A stretch of 64,000 nucleotides of DNA from Hepsetus odoe (Eukaryota; Chordata; Actinopteri; Characiformes; Hepsetidae): positions 17,498,601 through 17,562,600 of the forward strand of contig CM029386.1 of assembly GCA_017165825.1 (NCBI GenBank), written 5' to 3'. How positions within the stretch are numbered: the first letter of the stretch is position 1; each line of letters starts with the position of its first letter. Positions 10,378-22,214 of this stretch are shown one piece after another. The notes below the pieces were generated by a model. That model was not told where the DNA came from, searched no databases, and was given only the letters and a program-made list of their open reading frames with translations. Both the position numbers and the translations under genes were made by a program.

Positions 10378-10762
10378 TTCACAACAACAACAACCACCAC
10401 AACAACAACCACTACAACAACCACAACAACAACCACCACAACAACCACCACCACAACAGCAACAACAACAACCACCACAACTACAACAACAACAACCACC
10501 ACCACAACAACCACAACTACAACAACAACAACCACCACCACAACAACAACTACAACAACTACAACAACAACAACCACCACCACAACAACAACCACAACAA
10601 CAACAACTACAACTACAACAACCACAACAACAACCACAACTACAACAACAACAACCACCACCACAACAACAACCACAACAACAACAACAACTACAACAAC
10701 AACAACTACTACAACAACAACAACAACCACCACCACAACAACAACAACCACCACAACAACGT
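10378..10762. repeat. ACA/ACC trinucleotide tract
   Basis: About 385 bases consist of ACA and ACC triplets with a few ACT and one AGC. The plus strand has nearly no G and little T. The long poly-Thr frame (plus) and poly-Val frame (minus) come from this tract and are not genes. Confidence 0.95.
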
Positions 10763-10799
10763 TCAATCAGAACTGTTTATTTATTTGAACCTAAAACTG

Positions 10800-11820
10800 T
10801 TCTCTCACTCTGAGCTGAGTCAGTGTTTAATCAGCCTGTGCTGTGATGTCATGGTTGATTAGCTTCTGACTCATCAGCTGTGTGTGTGTGTGTGTGTGTG
10901 AGTGAGAGTGAGAGTGAGCGTGAGAGAGAGTGAGATCAACATTATCACTGCTGACACTAAACATGAGCTCATATCTCCTTGATTCGTTAATGATACGGTT
11001 CCCTGCAGCGTTACCTGTTCGTAAATGTCAAGACCGTCGGGGTCAGAGGTCAAGTCCTGCCTTCCCTTCACCTTCCCTCACTGTCCTGACAGTCCAGCAG
11101 ATCTGCCGTGAAGCTTCCTGTCCCGTCTGTTTCTGTTCGTCCTGTCCCAGCTCCTGTCCCCCTGTGTGTTTCTGTTAGTCCTCTCTGTCCCACTCCTGTC
11201 CCCCTGTGTGTTTGTTAGTCCTCTCTGTCCCACTCCTGTCCCCCATGGCCTGTAGGACAGTCCTCCCTGTACAGAGACTCTACTGAATTAGTAAATAAAC
11301 CTTTGAACTCTCCACCAGCCTCTCTGTTCACACAACAACAAACTCTTCTTTCTTTTTTTATTTTATTAGTGAAATTTACAGAAATACGTAACATAAAACA
11401 ATACATTAAAAAACAGCAGAGAACAAATAACAGCAGATAAAATTAAAAATAGTAGATCAAATTAAATAAAACCGTTGCACAGGCGCCATTTATTTCTTTT
11501 CCGTTTTCTAATATGCGTTGCTTTTTTCAGCGGTGACCGTCCATCGCGCTCCCTGATTGGCTGCGAACGTGCAGCGATCGTCGTTATTGGCTGAGGTCTG
11601 CGTTCTGATTGGTCGACTGGGACGAAATGGGCGTGTGCTTCTGCTCTTCCGAGGAGCAGAGTGTTTCTGTGCAGGAACGCGGTTACACCGCTTAATAAAC
11701 CGGTTACTAAACCGGTTCTCGCTCCTTTCGGCGGAATTTTACTGACTCTAAAGAGCAGCAGGACCCGCAGCGCCGGAGACCCGGTAACAGACTGAGCCGT
11801 GTCTGAGTGGTTCCGGTTTC
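10800..11820. other. Upstream flank of the first P450 gene; no gene recognised
   Basis: There is a short GT run at 10880-10900 and a direct duplication of a roughly 50-bp unit (CTCCTGTCCCCCTGTGTGTT type) between 11150 and 11240. The final 250 bases are GC-richer and lead into the first exon at 11826. No TATA box or nuclear-receptor site could be assigned with confidence. Confidence 0.45.
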
Positions 11821-11825
11821 CGGTG

Positions 11826-14800
11826 ATGGGTTCCCAGTGGCTGTGGTCTGTAGAGCTGTGGAGCTCCATCCTCCTCCTGCTCTGTGTTTTACTCCTGTAA
11901 GACTTAATCCTGCACACCTTTATACACATGCACTGCTTCTCCTTCAGGGGTCCCGCAGCAGAGACCCATGTCCTACTGTCCACTACATCCTCCTTCACAC
12001 CTGCATGTCCTCTCTCCCCTCGTCCATCAACCTCCTCTTTGTCCTTCCTCTTCTCCTCTTTCCTGGAAGCTCCATCCTCAACATCCTCCTCCTGAAATAC
12101 TCCTCGTCTCTCCTCTGAACATGTCCAAACCAACACAGTCTCACTTCTCTCACTTTGTCTCCAGCCTAAGCTGTCCTCTAATATACTCGTCCCTTATTCT
12201 GTACATCTTCGTCCCTCCCGACACAAATCTCAGCATCTTTAACTCTGACACCTCCAGCTCTGCCTCCTGTCTTTTCATCTCTGTCTTCAACCCGTGTAAC
12301 ATAGCTGATTTCACTGCTGTCTCCAACCCATATAACATAGCTGGTCTCACTACTGTCTCCAATCTGTATAACACAGCTGGTCTCACTACCGTCTCCAACC
12401 TTTATAACATAGTTTGTCTTACTACTGTCTCCAATCTGTATAACATAACTGGTCTCACTACCGTCTCCAACAAGTAAAACATAGCTGGTCTCACTACCGC
12501 CTCCTGTATAACAGTTGTGTACGGTTGGGTGGTGGTGGTCTAGTGGTGGTACTTGTCTATGGACCTGAGGCTCAAGAGGTCCCAGGTTCAATCCCACCTC
12601 CAGCACTACCACCACCCTTAACCCTGAGTGTCTCCAGGGGGGACTGTCCCTGTAATCAGGACATGGACGTCTCTGGATAAGAGCGTCTGATAAATGCAGT
12701 AAATGTAAATGTAATGTTGTTTATAAACTGCTTCTCACAAGGCAATTAGAAAAACACTATTATATATTTTATATGAAAAGTCAATGAAATAATGATGATG
12801 TTGATGAAGATAAAGTTAGGAATTCTAAGATCTGCATGAATTTGACTCATCTTTGTAAAAAGGGATTGAAAAGTGTCCTCTGCTTTTTTGGTAATGAAAG
12901 GGGAAAGGGGCCTAAATCAGAGCTTTGGAGAACTCCTTGGAGAACCCCTTCTTTATTTACCCAAAAAACCTTCTGATCGTTCGGCCAAAAGAGATCTAAA
13001 ACTGGAAACGTATATTCCAGGTATGAACACTGGTCCAAAAGTTTATTCCGGAAGTTGGGAATTCCTGGACCAACACCGCTTCCGTACTTCGGGACCATAT
13101 TCGAGTACAAGAAGGTCAGTGAACACCTGAGGCTGTTTGGACAGTTTTCTTCTACAGGTTCAGGACACTTTACAGTGTCAGTGATTTTATGGAACATGAT
13201 TAAACCTGCTGTGTTTCTTTCAGGGTTTCCACGTGTTTGATCTGGAATGCTTTAGAAAATACGGCAGAGTTTGGGGGTGAGTCTGGTCTATTATATTTAC
13301 AGCAAGGACCACACAGAGAAGGATGCTTTTAGTAAAAAGTGTGAATAAAGAGCGTAAAGGTTTAGTTTAGTGTAAAATGTGTAAATAAATAATATAACGA
13401 ATCCCAGACCAGTAGGTTGCCCTGAGGTACCCTTGGGCAAGGTACCGTCCCCATCACTGCTCATCGGGCACTCAATAGCTACCCCCTGCTGCACGTGGGA
13501 AAAATGCAGAGGTGTAATTTAGTTGTGGTTCACTGTGTGCTGTGCTGTGTTTCACAATGACGAGTATAGTCACTTTTACTTTCATTTCATTTTAAACGAA
13601 GCTTGAAATCAAAAGTATTAACAGTAATAATCATAACAATAGACATTATTAATTGATTTCTTTTCATACACATTGTTTAGTTGTTTAAATGTTTAAATTT
13701 AAATAGCTACATTAGGACTATAAATATATTGTAAAATATATAAATAAAGAACAAATATATAAAATGTACATTTTAAGTATTAACTTTCACTTCCGCCATA
13801 TTTCCATACATTTGTTCTGACATGGTTGTTAAGTGTAGCGTCCACTTGAGGGTGCTCTGCTTCGGTTTATGGCAAACATGGCGGAGGTAGCCCCAGCTGA
13901 AATAATACGTGGGTCAAAAAAAAAAGAGTTAAAAGCAGAGTCAGTGCTTTAAATATCGGTTCCTGGTCCTATATTCGGTTCCTTCACCCTTTTTGCTGCT
14001 TTTTGACCTCAAGATTTCAGAGCATTGATATAGGAGTCTGTTTTGAACGCAGAGCATAAATGAGTCTTTAAAAGGAACCTGAACATGTTCATTTAGAAAG
14101 GTCTGGGATGATACGACATCATGTCTTGTCCAGGATTTATGACGTGGGGCAGCCTGTGATGTGTGTGATGGACAAAGACGTCATCAAAACTGTGCTGATC
14201 AAAGAGTGCTACTCCCTCTTCACCAACAGACGAGTAAGATTCTGACCAGTTCTCCTGCTCTCGTTTAACAGGACCTGATAGTTCAAGAGCCTTAATTATT
14301 CTTAAATTATAAGAAGGGCACTAAGAAGAACCTCCAGTAGGAAATCACTGCTTATGCTGCAAACTCCTGTCCAAGCCACCCAGAAGTCTCGAACCCTTTC
14401 ATTTCTTCATAATTTGCTTCCAGACTTGTATGTTTGATGTATAGTTGAGGAGCAGTTCTCCAGATCTTCCTGAAGGACAGTGTTGTTGTCTCTCATGTTC
14501 AGTCCAGTCTCTGTACCTGAGCAGTTTGATAGTTCTGTGTTGGTTAATCCACACAGTGATCTACGTCTGAACCTTCAAGCAGAACAAAGCGTCTAACTTC
14601 AGACATGAAGCAGTGAAGAACCAGGCGCAGATGATCAGGTGGTTGGTTTATTCCTGATGCTGAATGCTGAGTGGGTGGAATCTTTAGACACTTTGCAGCC
14701 TGGAACTCAAAACATTTGTTTCCGTTTCTTTCATTTAATCCTCATCTGATAAAGATCAGACCGTCAGACAGAATACAGGATTTTTGCTTCAACAAAATGT

Positions 14801-17800
14801 TAAAGTTTTCTAAAGCGTTTGGATGTGGGACATGAGAGACTACAGGTGAGCGGGGCCATTTTTAAAAGATATCCCAATGAACCAGCTGATCATTGATACT
14901 CTCACAGGTATTTTGTTGTGTTATGCATTTGAAAAGTGTCTCGCCTTAAACTGAAATGAAGATGATCCGTTAGTGTCCATCTTATTCTTTCATGTGCCGC
15001 CTGGGGAGGACTTTGGTTTGAATGGGGAGCTGTACGATGCCTTAACGGTCATCAATGATGAAGACTGGAAGAGGATCCGGAGCGTCCTCTCTCCTTCATT
15101 CACAAGTGGAAGACTCAAGGAGGTGTGTGTGTTTTACTCTCTCTGGGTGTGTAGGACGGTCCTCCCTCTCCCCCATCACTCAGTAGAACTGTCCTCTCTC
15201 TCTGGGTGTGTAGGGTGGTCCTCCCTCTCCCCCATCACTCAGTAGAACTGTCCTGTCTCTCTCTGGGTGGGTAGGGTGTTCCTCCCTCTCCCCCATCACT
15301 CAGTAGAACTGTCCTCTCTCTCTCTGGGTGTGTAGGGCGGTCCTCCCTCTCCCTCATCACTCAGTAGAACTGTCCTCTCTCTCTCTCTGGGTGTGTAGGG
15401 CGGTCCTCCCTCTCCCCCATCACTCAGTAGAACTGTCCTCTCTCTCGTTTTCACTCAGTTTTACCCAAATCAAACAGCAGCTGATAGATCAACGACAGGT
15501 TTGTTTTAACCTGCTTTCACAGATGTTTGGGATCATGAAGATTCACTCCAGCAAATTGTCAAAGAACCTGCAAAAGGCTGCAGAACGAGGAGACGTGATG
15601 GACTTGAAAGAGTGAGTAGAGTCAGTCTTCAGACCTCCATAAAGACCTCAGAAGGTCCACATGTTCAGTCGAACTCCAGGTGGGAGTGAAATTAGTTGTC
15701 CACATCTTTCCTTCAACTAAATGAGCATCTTTGGGGTTTTTGAGCTTCTTGGAGATCATTAATATCTGAGAGAAGCAGTTTTGGCTGCTAATTCAAACGT
15801 TTCAGTCGACTTAAATGTTCTTTTTGCAAAACGAACTTCAACTTGAGATGTTCTGCAAATTTTAGGGTCTTGGGGTTTTCCAAGGTGTTAAAATCAGAAA
15901 GTAACCAGGAATCCTTTGTTTGAAATGAATTGTTTGTTTTAATTAGTTTGATGTCAATAAAATCATCTCGTGTGAGTTTTGGTTTCGAGTGTACCAGGCT
16001 GTGTAATTTCATTAGCGATGTTTATTTGCCCGACCTGTGGCAGGGTTTTCGGACCGTACAGTATGGACGTGGTGACCAGCACAGCGTTTGGCGTGGACCT
16101 TGACTCCCTCAACAACCCTGACGACCCTTTTGTGACCAACGTGAAGAAACTCACTTTTAACTTCCTCAGCCCGGTCGGCCTGCTGGCCGGTAAGGAAACA
16201 AACACACCTTCATTTCTTGTGTGTGGTGCTGTGAACTCTGGACACCAGGCCTGGACATTGTCCAGAGTCCCCCTTTCAAACATGTGCAGGAGATTTTCAG
16301 TGTGGGACACGTTCTCACCTGTTTGAAATACTCTGTTTGGTTTAAGTGACACCTGGATAGAGCAGACTCTGTACCGGGGGTGTTTAATGTCCGGTTCTGA
16401 TTTGGACATTTGTCCACACGTACCACTCCTACGTCTAGAACCGTTCGGGCTCGCACTGCAAGTGTGAAAGCGAAGTCTGAAACTCGTTATTCACTGCTGC
16501 TGAAAAAATGAATGAATTTCCCCTATTAAAATCTGATTTTTCTTCTTTTCCACTTTCATTTTCTAGCGCTCTTTCCCTTCACTAAAGCCCTGCTGGAGAA
16601 AATGAATTACTCGTTTTTTCCGTCTTCAGTGACTTCCTTCTTTTTTGCCGCCCTGCAGAAGATCAAGGCTGAACGGCTGGATGGGAACCACAGGGTGTGT
16701 TTATGATGCTGCCAGAGCTTTCAAGATATCTTTTAGGGTGAAATTTAAAGAAAATGAAAATAAAGTTTCTATTTTATGTAAATTCAAAAAGCATCAGTGC
16801 AGTCTGTGGAAGAAATAAACAGCTGTGAGTATTTTAAAGTGAAGTCTGTTCACTGTAGCCATGAAATGCAATTTCACACTCTTGAGAATTGCCCTCAGAT
16901 CAGCCTGGAAATTTACATTTACATTAGAAGATTTTAAAATAAAATAAAAAATTAATTTTCATTTCACTTTCATTCCAAATGAATTTAACAAATGTATGTT
17001 ATATTAACAAATTAATACTTTTTGAAAAGTGAATTTTTGTTCCATGGGCCACTAGAAGGCCTGCAAGAAGGCTTTGAGGTCAAGACCTGTTTTTATTTTT
17101 GACCAAAAGTAACGGCATAGGGTTTCGAAGTGTCAGCGAACGTCACCAGTTTCTTTTACGTCAGTGGTTTACATCATGCATGCATCCAATGAGACACAAT
17201 ATTAAGGAATCAATTCAGCACCGACAGATAAACTGCACTGTTTGACGTTTAAAAATCTATTTCAGTTTAAATCGATTCGTAGTGTAATTAGGCAAAAGCT
17301 TTCAGATCAAATTGTCTTCATTTCTCCCAGATCTTGGTTGTTCTGAAACTCTTCATAGATCTGTTGTATTGTTCAAGCACACACTTTTCATTTCTTCTTC
17401 TCTCTTTCTTTGTAGAATCGCGTGGACTTCCTCCAGCTGATGATTGATTCCCAGAAATCGGAAACGGGGAGAGATCTTAACGGAGCAGAGACAAATAAAG
17501 GTGCTGCCATTCATTTAGAAGAATGATGCACGTATTATGTGCAGGGAAAACATCCACCCATCCATCCATCCACCCATCCACCCATCCACCCATCCATCCA
17601 TCCACACATCCAGCCATCCATCCATCCATCCACCCATCCATCCATCCACACATCCAGCCATCCAACCATCCATCCATCCATCCATCCATCCATCCACCCA
17701 CCCATTAATTATCTAAACTGCGTATAATAATCTGGATCAGTGTGACTGCAGTGTTATGATAGTGACATGTTTTGATTTCATGCATCCTCAACTAATTAGA

Positions 17801-20304
17801 AATACAAATAAACTGTAAAATATATTTAACTGAAGGTTAAAACTAATATTCCGACAAAATGAAGTTTAGACTCTGTTATCTGTTCAGAGTATGAGAAAGT
17901 ATGAACATAAAAGTGACTTCTACAGTTGAAGTAAGTATTTTTGGGGTTCCTCAGGGGTGTATTCTAGACCCGCTTTATTTTATAATTTTTCAGCTTCAGC
18001 TTGTATTACAAAGTAAACAACATTAACTGAAGGATGAAAAAACACCCTGGGCAAGACACCAGTCCATCTCAGGGTTGGATAAAGATGGAGACGTATTATC
18101 CACAGAGACTCATGATGGGTCTTAGGTTCCACTCCAGCACTGGAACACCAAACATCTTTGAATCAGTGACCTCCACAGTACCAGAGATACCTGACAGGTT
18201 TGTCTGTTTAGGTCTGAATGATCACGAGATCCTCTCCCAGGCTCTGGTTTTCATCTTCGCTGGCTTTGAGACGAGTAGCAGCACACTGTCATTCTTCTTC
18301 TACAATCTGGCCACTAATCCAGAGATAATGGAGAAACTACAGCATGAGATTGATCAAGTTTTCCCAAATAAGGTAACAGAAGCCCTCGATGCTCAGATTC
18401 ACTCATATTTTGGAATGATGTTTATCTTTGGTGTCTCATCCCATGCAATGTGGACACTGTAGGAGATAAAGATGCCTATGAGAGTCTAATGGATTCCTTC
18501 AAATTCAGTTTACTCAACAGTATTAAAGGGACAGTCTTAAAGAAAACCGAAATGTGACCATGTAACAGCAGCTCAATTCAAAGTTTAATACTTTTCAAAA
18601 GTGAACCTTTTTCAACTAAGTCAAGAATCACTGTGGGCTGTTTTCTGGGTCCACTTCATTTTACTTTTCAGCTTCAGTTTAGATTAGAAAGTAAACAATG
18701 GAATCAGCTTCCTCAGATGTCAATAAATCCCACAGACTGTTTTCCATTCTTGAAGGCCCCGGTCCAGTATGATGCACTGATGAACTTGGATTATCTGGAT
18801 GCCACTCTGAATGAGTCAATGAGGTTGTTCCCTGTATTTCCCCGAATTGAGAGACTTTGCAAGAAAACAGTGGAGATCGGTGGCCTCACCATCCCCAAGG
18901 GAATGGTTGTGGTGATGCCCACGTTTGTCCTCCATCGAGACCCAGAATTCTGGCCTGACCCAGACACCTTCATCCCAGAGAGGTCTATATTATCATCTCC
19001 ATTATAAAATATCAATGTTTTTGGTGTTTTTAAAATTATCAGCAGTTGTTAATCACATTTCATGTCTGAGTCTGAATTTAGAAAATATAAAAGGTCAAAG
19101 GTAAAAGGTAAAAGGTAGCGCTCAGAAGGAGTTACATACTGTCTTTGTGGACTTTGAGAAAGCAGATGACAAGGTGCCTAGAGAGGAGTTGTGGTTTTGT
19201 ATGAGGAAGTCAGGTGTTACAGAGAAGTATTTCAGGATGAGAGTAGTTCAGGATATGTATGAGGACCGTGTGACAGTGGTGAGATCTGCAGTAGAAGTGT
19301 TGGATGCATTTAGGGTAGATTTGAGATTATATCAAGGATCAGTGCTGAGCCCATTCTTGTCTGTGATTGTGATGGACAGGTTGACGGCCGAGGTTAGACA
19401 GAAGTGTCAAAAATCTTCCTTCATAAGTTATTAAAAGAATACAGTGTGGCCTTTAGGTTTTGTCACAGAAATAGAGACTCAGACATTATATTTTCACTGA
19501 ACACTTAAAGGTATTTCTTTAGACTTGTTTCCATCACACTATTTATAACCTCACTTTATGATCCTGTGCAGGTTCCTTAAGGAGAATAAGGAGAGCATAG
19601 ACCCCTACATGTACATGCCTTTCGGTGCAGGACCCAGGAACTGTATTGGGATGAGGTTCGCTCTTCTGACCGTGAAGCTGGCCATCGTAGAGATACTGAT
19701 GAGATTCAGTGTCAACGTTTGTGACGACACTCAGGTGAGCGGAAAAAGATATTTACAGTCACTGTCATCTTTCAGAAGTAAGGAGGTAAGTAATAAGGTG
19801 GAGACTTGGCTGTTACATATTTTAGACCTAGATCTAACTGCTTCACTGGAACACCTTATGCTCAGGCGTAAGATACTTGGAGACTTGCTGATTCCATGGC
19901 TTCGCTGAATTGTTTCAGTCTCATGCAACGTGCAACTCAAACATTGCTGGTCCCTGATCATTCCCACTCCCTTCAGCTCAGTCTTTAACTGTAAACTGAC
20001 AGATATTCATATTAGTATAAGTTTTTACATTTTTTTTTCACTTAAACGGGAACATGTCATGTGGGCGAATTTTTAAGGCGTAAACACAAAACTTTACATA
20101 CTTGTATAAATTTTGCATGCTTTTATGCATGATTTCTATGCTTCCTATATAAATTACATTTCACTTTTTATTATTGACTTGCCATCTGATCAGGTTCCTC
20201 TGGAGTTGGGTAACGGTGTTCTGCTGGCTCCTTCAAAACCCATTGTGCTGAAGTTCACCCCTCGAATGGCGTCCACATGTAGCAGTGGAGAAGCTCATCC
20301 CTGA
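11826..20304 (+). CDS. cyp3a: Cytochrome P450 family 3A, gene 1 of 3
   Basis: Predicted ER-anchored haem monooxygenase of the CYP3A type, which oxidises steroids and drugs with NADPH-P450 reductase. Coding exons: 11826-11896, 13021-13114, 13224-13276, 14134-14233, 15009-15122, 15523-15611, 16044-16189, 16567-16694, 17416-17500, 18212-18372, 18756-18982, 19572-19734, 20194-20304. All phases agree and give 513 residues. The start codes MGSQWLWSVELW and a hydrophobic anchor, then the PGPTPLP hinge. Signatures: I-helix AGFETSS (310-316), ExxR Glu367-Arg370 (ESMR) and the haem loop FGAGPRNCIG with Cys447. Exon 7 is 146 rather than 149 nt, a one-codon loss. Exon 1 is short and separated by LINE/SINE insertions, so it is easily missed. 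AATAAA lies at 20559. The enzyme family is certain; the exact paralogue name is not. Confidence 0.96.
11945..12512 (-). repeat. RTE-type LINE fragment with 36-bp array, intron 1 of P450 gene 1
   Basis: On the minus strand the region codes, with frameshifts, for the blocks VVRPAMLYRLET (about six units between 12285 and 12510). These continue into ELEVSELKMLRFVSGGTKM and the EERRGVFQEEDVEDGA tail. It lies antisense to the P450 gene. Confidence 0.8.
12522..12716 (+). repeat. SINE family B, intron 1 of P450 gene 1
   Basis: This is a nearly complete copy. It has the GGTGGTCTAGTGGTGGTAC head, a GTTCAATCCCACC B-box, the CTGAGTGTCTCCAGGGGG body, ATAAGAGCGTCTGATAAATG and a GTAAATGTAAATG tail. Confidence 0.85.
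13395..13585 (+). repeat. SINE family A, intron 3 of P450 gene 1
   Basis: The head is truncated at ACGAATCCCAGACCAGTAGG. It is followed by the CCCTGAGGTACCCTTGGGCA module and CCCATCACTGCTC. The tail has GTTTCACAATGACGAGTATA and GTCACTTTTACTTTC. Confidence 0.75.
14290..14960. other. Intron 4 of P450 gene 1, unassigned sequence
   Basis: The intron contains CCTTTCATTTCTTCATAATTT, which recalls a segment at 35.37 kb (CCCCTCATTTCTTCAGAATT). Both could be remnants of one dispersed element. I cannot define termini or a coding region. Confidence 0.35.
15130..15455. repeat. Minisatellite of about 63 bp in intron 5 of P450 gene 1
   Basis: Five tandem units contain CTCTGGGTGTGTAGGGCGGT followed by CCTCCCTCTCCCCCATCACT and CAGTAGAACTGTCCT. 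The array starts seven bases after the exon 5 donor and ends about 70 bases before exon 6. Length varies by CT steps between units. Confidence 0.92.
17548..17706. repeat. (CCAT)n-type tetranucleotide tract
   Basis: About 160 bases of CATC/CACC units start 47 bases after exon 9 of P450 gene 1. They end with CACCCATTAATTATCTAAACT. Fish LINE tails often have the form (ATGG)n, so a minus-strand LINE tail is possible. The His/Pro-rich and Trp/Met-rich frames over it are artefacts. Confidence 0.88.
18035..18090 (+). repeat. Short dispersed-repeat fragment
   Basis: CACCCTGGGCAAGACACCAG and TCCATCTCAGGGTTGGAT resemble the CCTATCCAGGGTGTG part of the dispersed repeat at 35.0-35.3 kb, in which the two halves are recognisable. 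The assignment is weak because the piece is so short. Confidence 0.35.
19100..19435 (+). repeat. RTE-type LINE core fragment, intron 11 of P450 gene 1
   Basis: One open frame encodes TVFVDFEKADDKVPREELW, CMRKSGVTEKYFRMRVVQDM, and YQGSVLSPFLSVIVMDRLT. This covers the middle of the reverse transcriptase. The palm Asp region (DFEKA) is present, but the FADD box is missing because the copy stops before it. The related copy in the third P450 gene (42.0 kb) runs further. Confidence 0.85.
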
Positions 20305-20800
20305 ATATACAACCTTTAATGTTCATGTTTGATATTCTGCTATATGAACATCATCAACCTACATTGAGTGAAATGCTACGTCAGTAATCTGCCTTTAACT
20401 TTAACAGAGAATTCTGAATGGAAGTTTCTGTGTTTTTGAGCCAATATTTTACATTTTGCACTGCAATAATTCTAACACGTCAGTGCCTTCAGAGTGAATA
20501 TTCTCATTAGTAATCATGTAGGTGTACAAGTGATTAACTGATTCCTTAACCTCCCTTTAATAAAATAATTTAAAAAATGAGCCAGTTTATTTTATACTAA
20601 AATATCCCCTGTGAAAAATTCACAAGACTTACAATTAACAGAACCTTTCGAGCTGTATTTCTAGATGAACCCTGCAGGTTCAGTAAGGAGAAACATTGTA
20701 TCAAAATATACATCAGATTTAGTTTTTACCCTCAGTGACAACAACAGTTGTAAAAAGTGCTTTATAAATAAAGTTGACTTGTCTATGTAAATTCTATGAT
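20305..20800. other. 3' flank of P450 gene 1
   Basis: This is the probable 3' UTR and flank. AATAAA at 20559-20564 is the best polyadenylation signal, with a second at 20767-20772. No repeat family was recognised. Confidence 0.5.
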
Positions 20801-20804
20801 ACTG

Positions 20805-20900
20805 CAGGTGGTTGCTAGGTACGGTGCTATAGTATCATTGGTGTCCAGATGTTACTTGATGGTTGCCATGGTATCTGCTGGCCAGGGTGTTGCTACCTGA
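20805..20900 (+). repeat. GGTTGCTAGG-type dispersed repeat fragment
   Basis: The words GGTGGTTGCTAGGTACGGT, GGTTGCCATGGTATCTG and GGCCAGGGTGTTGC are irregular copies of a short motif that also occurs in reverse orientation at 26340-26510, and again at 21150-21180. Confidence 0.5.
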
Positions 20901-20904
20901 TGAA

Positions 20905-21142
20905 AGTGAAAATGACTATCCTTCTCATTGTCAAACGCTGCACAGCGCAACACAACGAAATTCAACCTCTGCGTTTCACCCACACACACACGTGCAGCAG
21001 GGGGCAGCTATTGAAAGCACCCGTGGAGCAGTGACGGGGACAGTACCTTGCTCAAGGGTAACTCAGGGCAACCTACTTGTATTGAACCCACAATCTCCAC
21101 AATCCAGGGCAACTCCCTCACCACTAGACCACCGCTGTCCAT
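20905..21142 (-). repeat. SINE family A (minus strand)
   Basis: Reading the minus strand gives the GACAGCGGTGGTCTAGTGGT head, a degraded B-box, CCTGAGTTACCCTTGAGCAA, the GCCCCCTGCTGCAC module and a tail with GTGCTGTGCAGCGTTTGAC. Confidence 0.8.
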
Positions 21143-21193
21143 TGAAGCTCCAGATGGTTGCTGTGGTGTTGCCAGGTATTGAGATGTTCCCTT

Positions 21194-21445
21194 AGTCCCT
21201 AGTGATTAGAGACTAAACCTCAGGATCAGAAGCTTGTGGGTTCGAATCCCAGACCAGTAGACTGCCCTGTGGTACCCTCGAGTAAATAGCTGCCCCCTTC
21301 TGGACAGAGTGGGCATAAAGTAGAGGCTGTACTTTGTGGTGGTTCACTTTGTGCTGTGTTTCACAATGACACTTAGTCATTTTCACTTCACCCTGAGGTA
21401 CCCTTGAGCAAGGTACCCTCCCCATCACTGCTCCACGGGTGCTGT
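21194..21445 (+). repeat. Two partial SINE-A copies in tandem
   Basis: The first copy (21194-21390) has a good head with GGGTTCGAATCCCAGACCAG but lacks the CAAGGTACC-CCATCACTGC segment between CTCGAGTA and AATAGCTG. That missing segment appears in the following short piece (21390-21445), which begins CCCTGAGGTACCCTTGAGCA. Confidence 0.75.
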
Positions 21446-21479
21446 GCTGTGTATTCCCAGTGCTTATTTGCAGGACCAT

Positions 21480-22200
21480 GAAGAGCTTCCGTTACGTAAC
21501 CAGGCTGCAGAACAATCAGCTGGGCTTCGGTTAATATATAGCAGCAGGATCAACACAGTCGGGGTTTACTGACTGAATTATGTCCATCACGTGTCACGGT
21601 GAGGTTCCTGAAAAGCATGAAACTTCTCACGTCACCAAGGCTGTTGCTGTAGAGCCCACTTCACTCTTACATAACATCCTGCCTTTTCTCCCAATGCACA
21701 TGGAATTCCTCTTATCTGCTGGGCTTAAAGGTGGCTCAACAGTCAACATTCATTAAATCTGGCGCTCGTTTGATAAGTTATCATGATCCCTGAGCAACAG
21801 TCCGCTCCCCTGGCGTCCCTTCTCTCTTTCAGACTGGGCTTTTTAGGCTACAGTAACAGCATGGAATTCGAAAGAGGAAATGGTGAGGTGGCATCGACTG
21901 AGAGGCATAAAGCACCATTTACGTGAAAGGAGCAGACCTGTACCTCCCCCTCTACCCACAGGGCGAGGGGTGTGGGAGAAGGTGAAGGCAGAGGACAGCG
22001 CCGCAGGTGTGGCGGTGTTCTCAGGTGTGATCCCTGTTTCTGTAAGAGCCATGAAGTCGAACGAGTGGAGAGCTGCTAGTCCAGAGATGGAGTCTGCTTT
22101 CTGTATTGCAGATTGACAGTTCCATAGTCCTCCGCAGACCTGGGTGAGAGACTGTGGGGACAGATTAATCAGAGATTACTGAGGTTTCTCCCTCTATGGT
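21480..22200. other. No gene recognised
   Basis: This unique-looking sequence lies between SINE-A copies and the LINE tail. Open frames of 69 and 78 codons on opposite strands over 21843-22116 mirror one another and show no domain. Confidence 0.45.
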
Positions 22201-22214
22201 TGTAAGCGTGCCAG

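Noticed and set aside
10150..10788. Long poly-Thr (plus) and poly-Val (minus) open frames
   Set aside because: They are translations of the ACA/ACC tract, with no domain or splice support.
10930..11178. Cys-rich frame with CPVC words
   Set aside because: The Cys pattern arises from a CTGTCCC/TGTGTG-rich duplication. There is no RING spacing or splice context.
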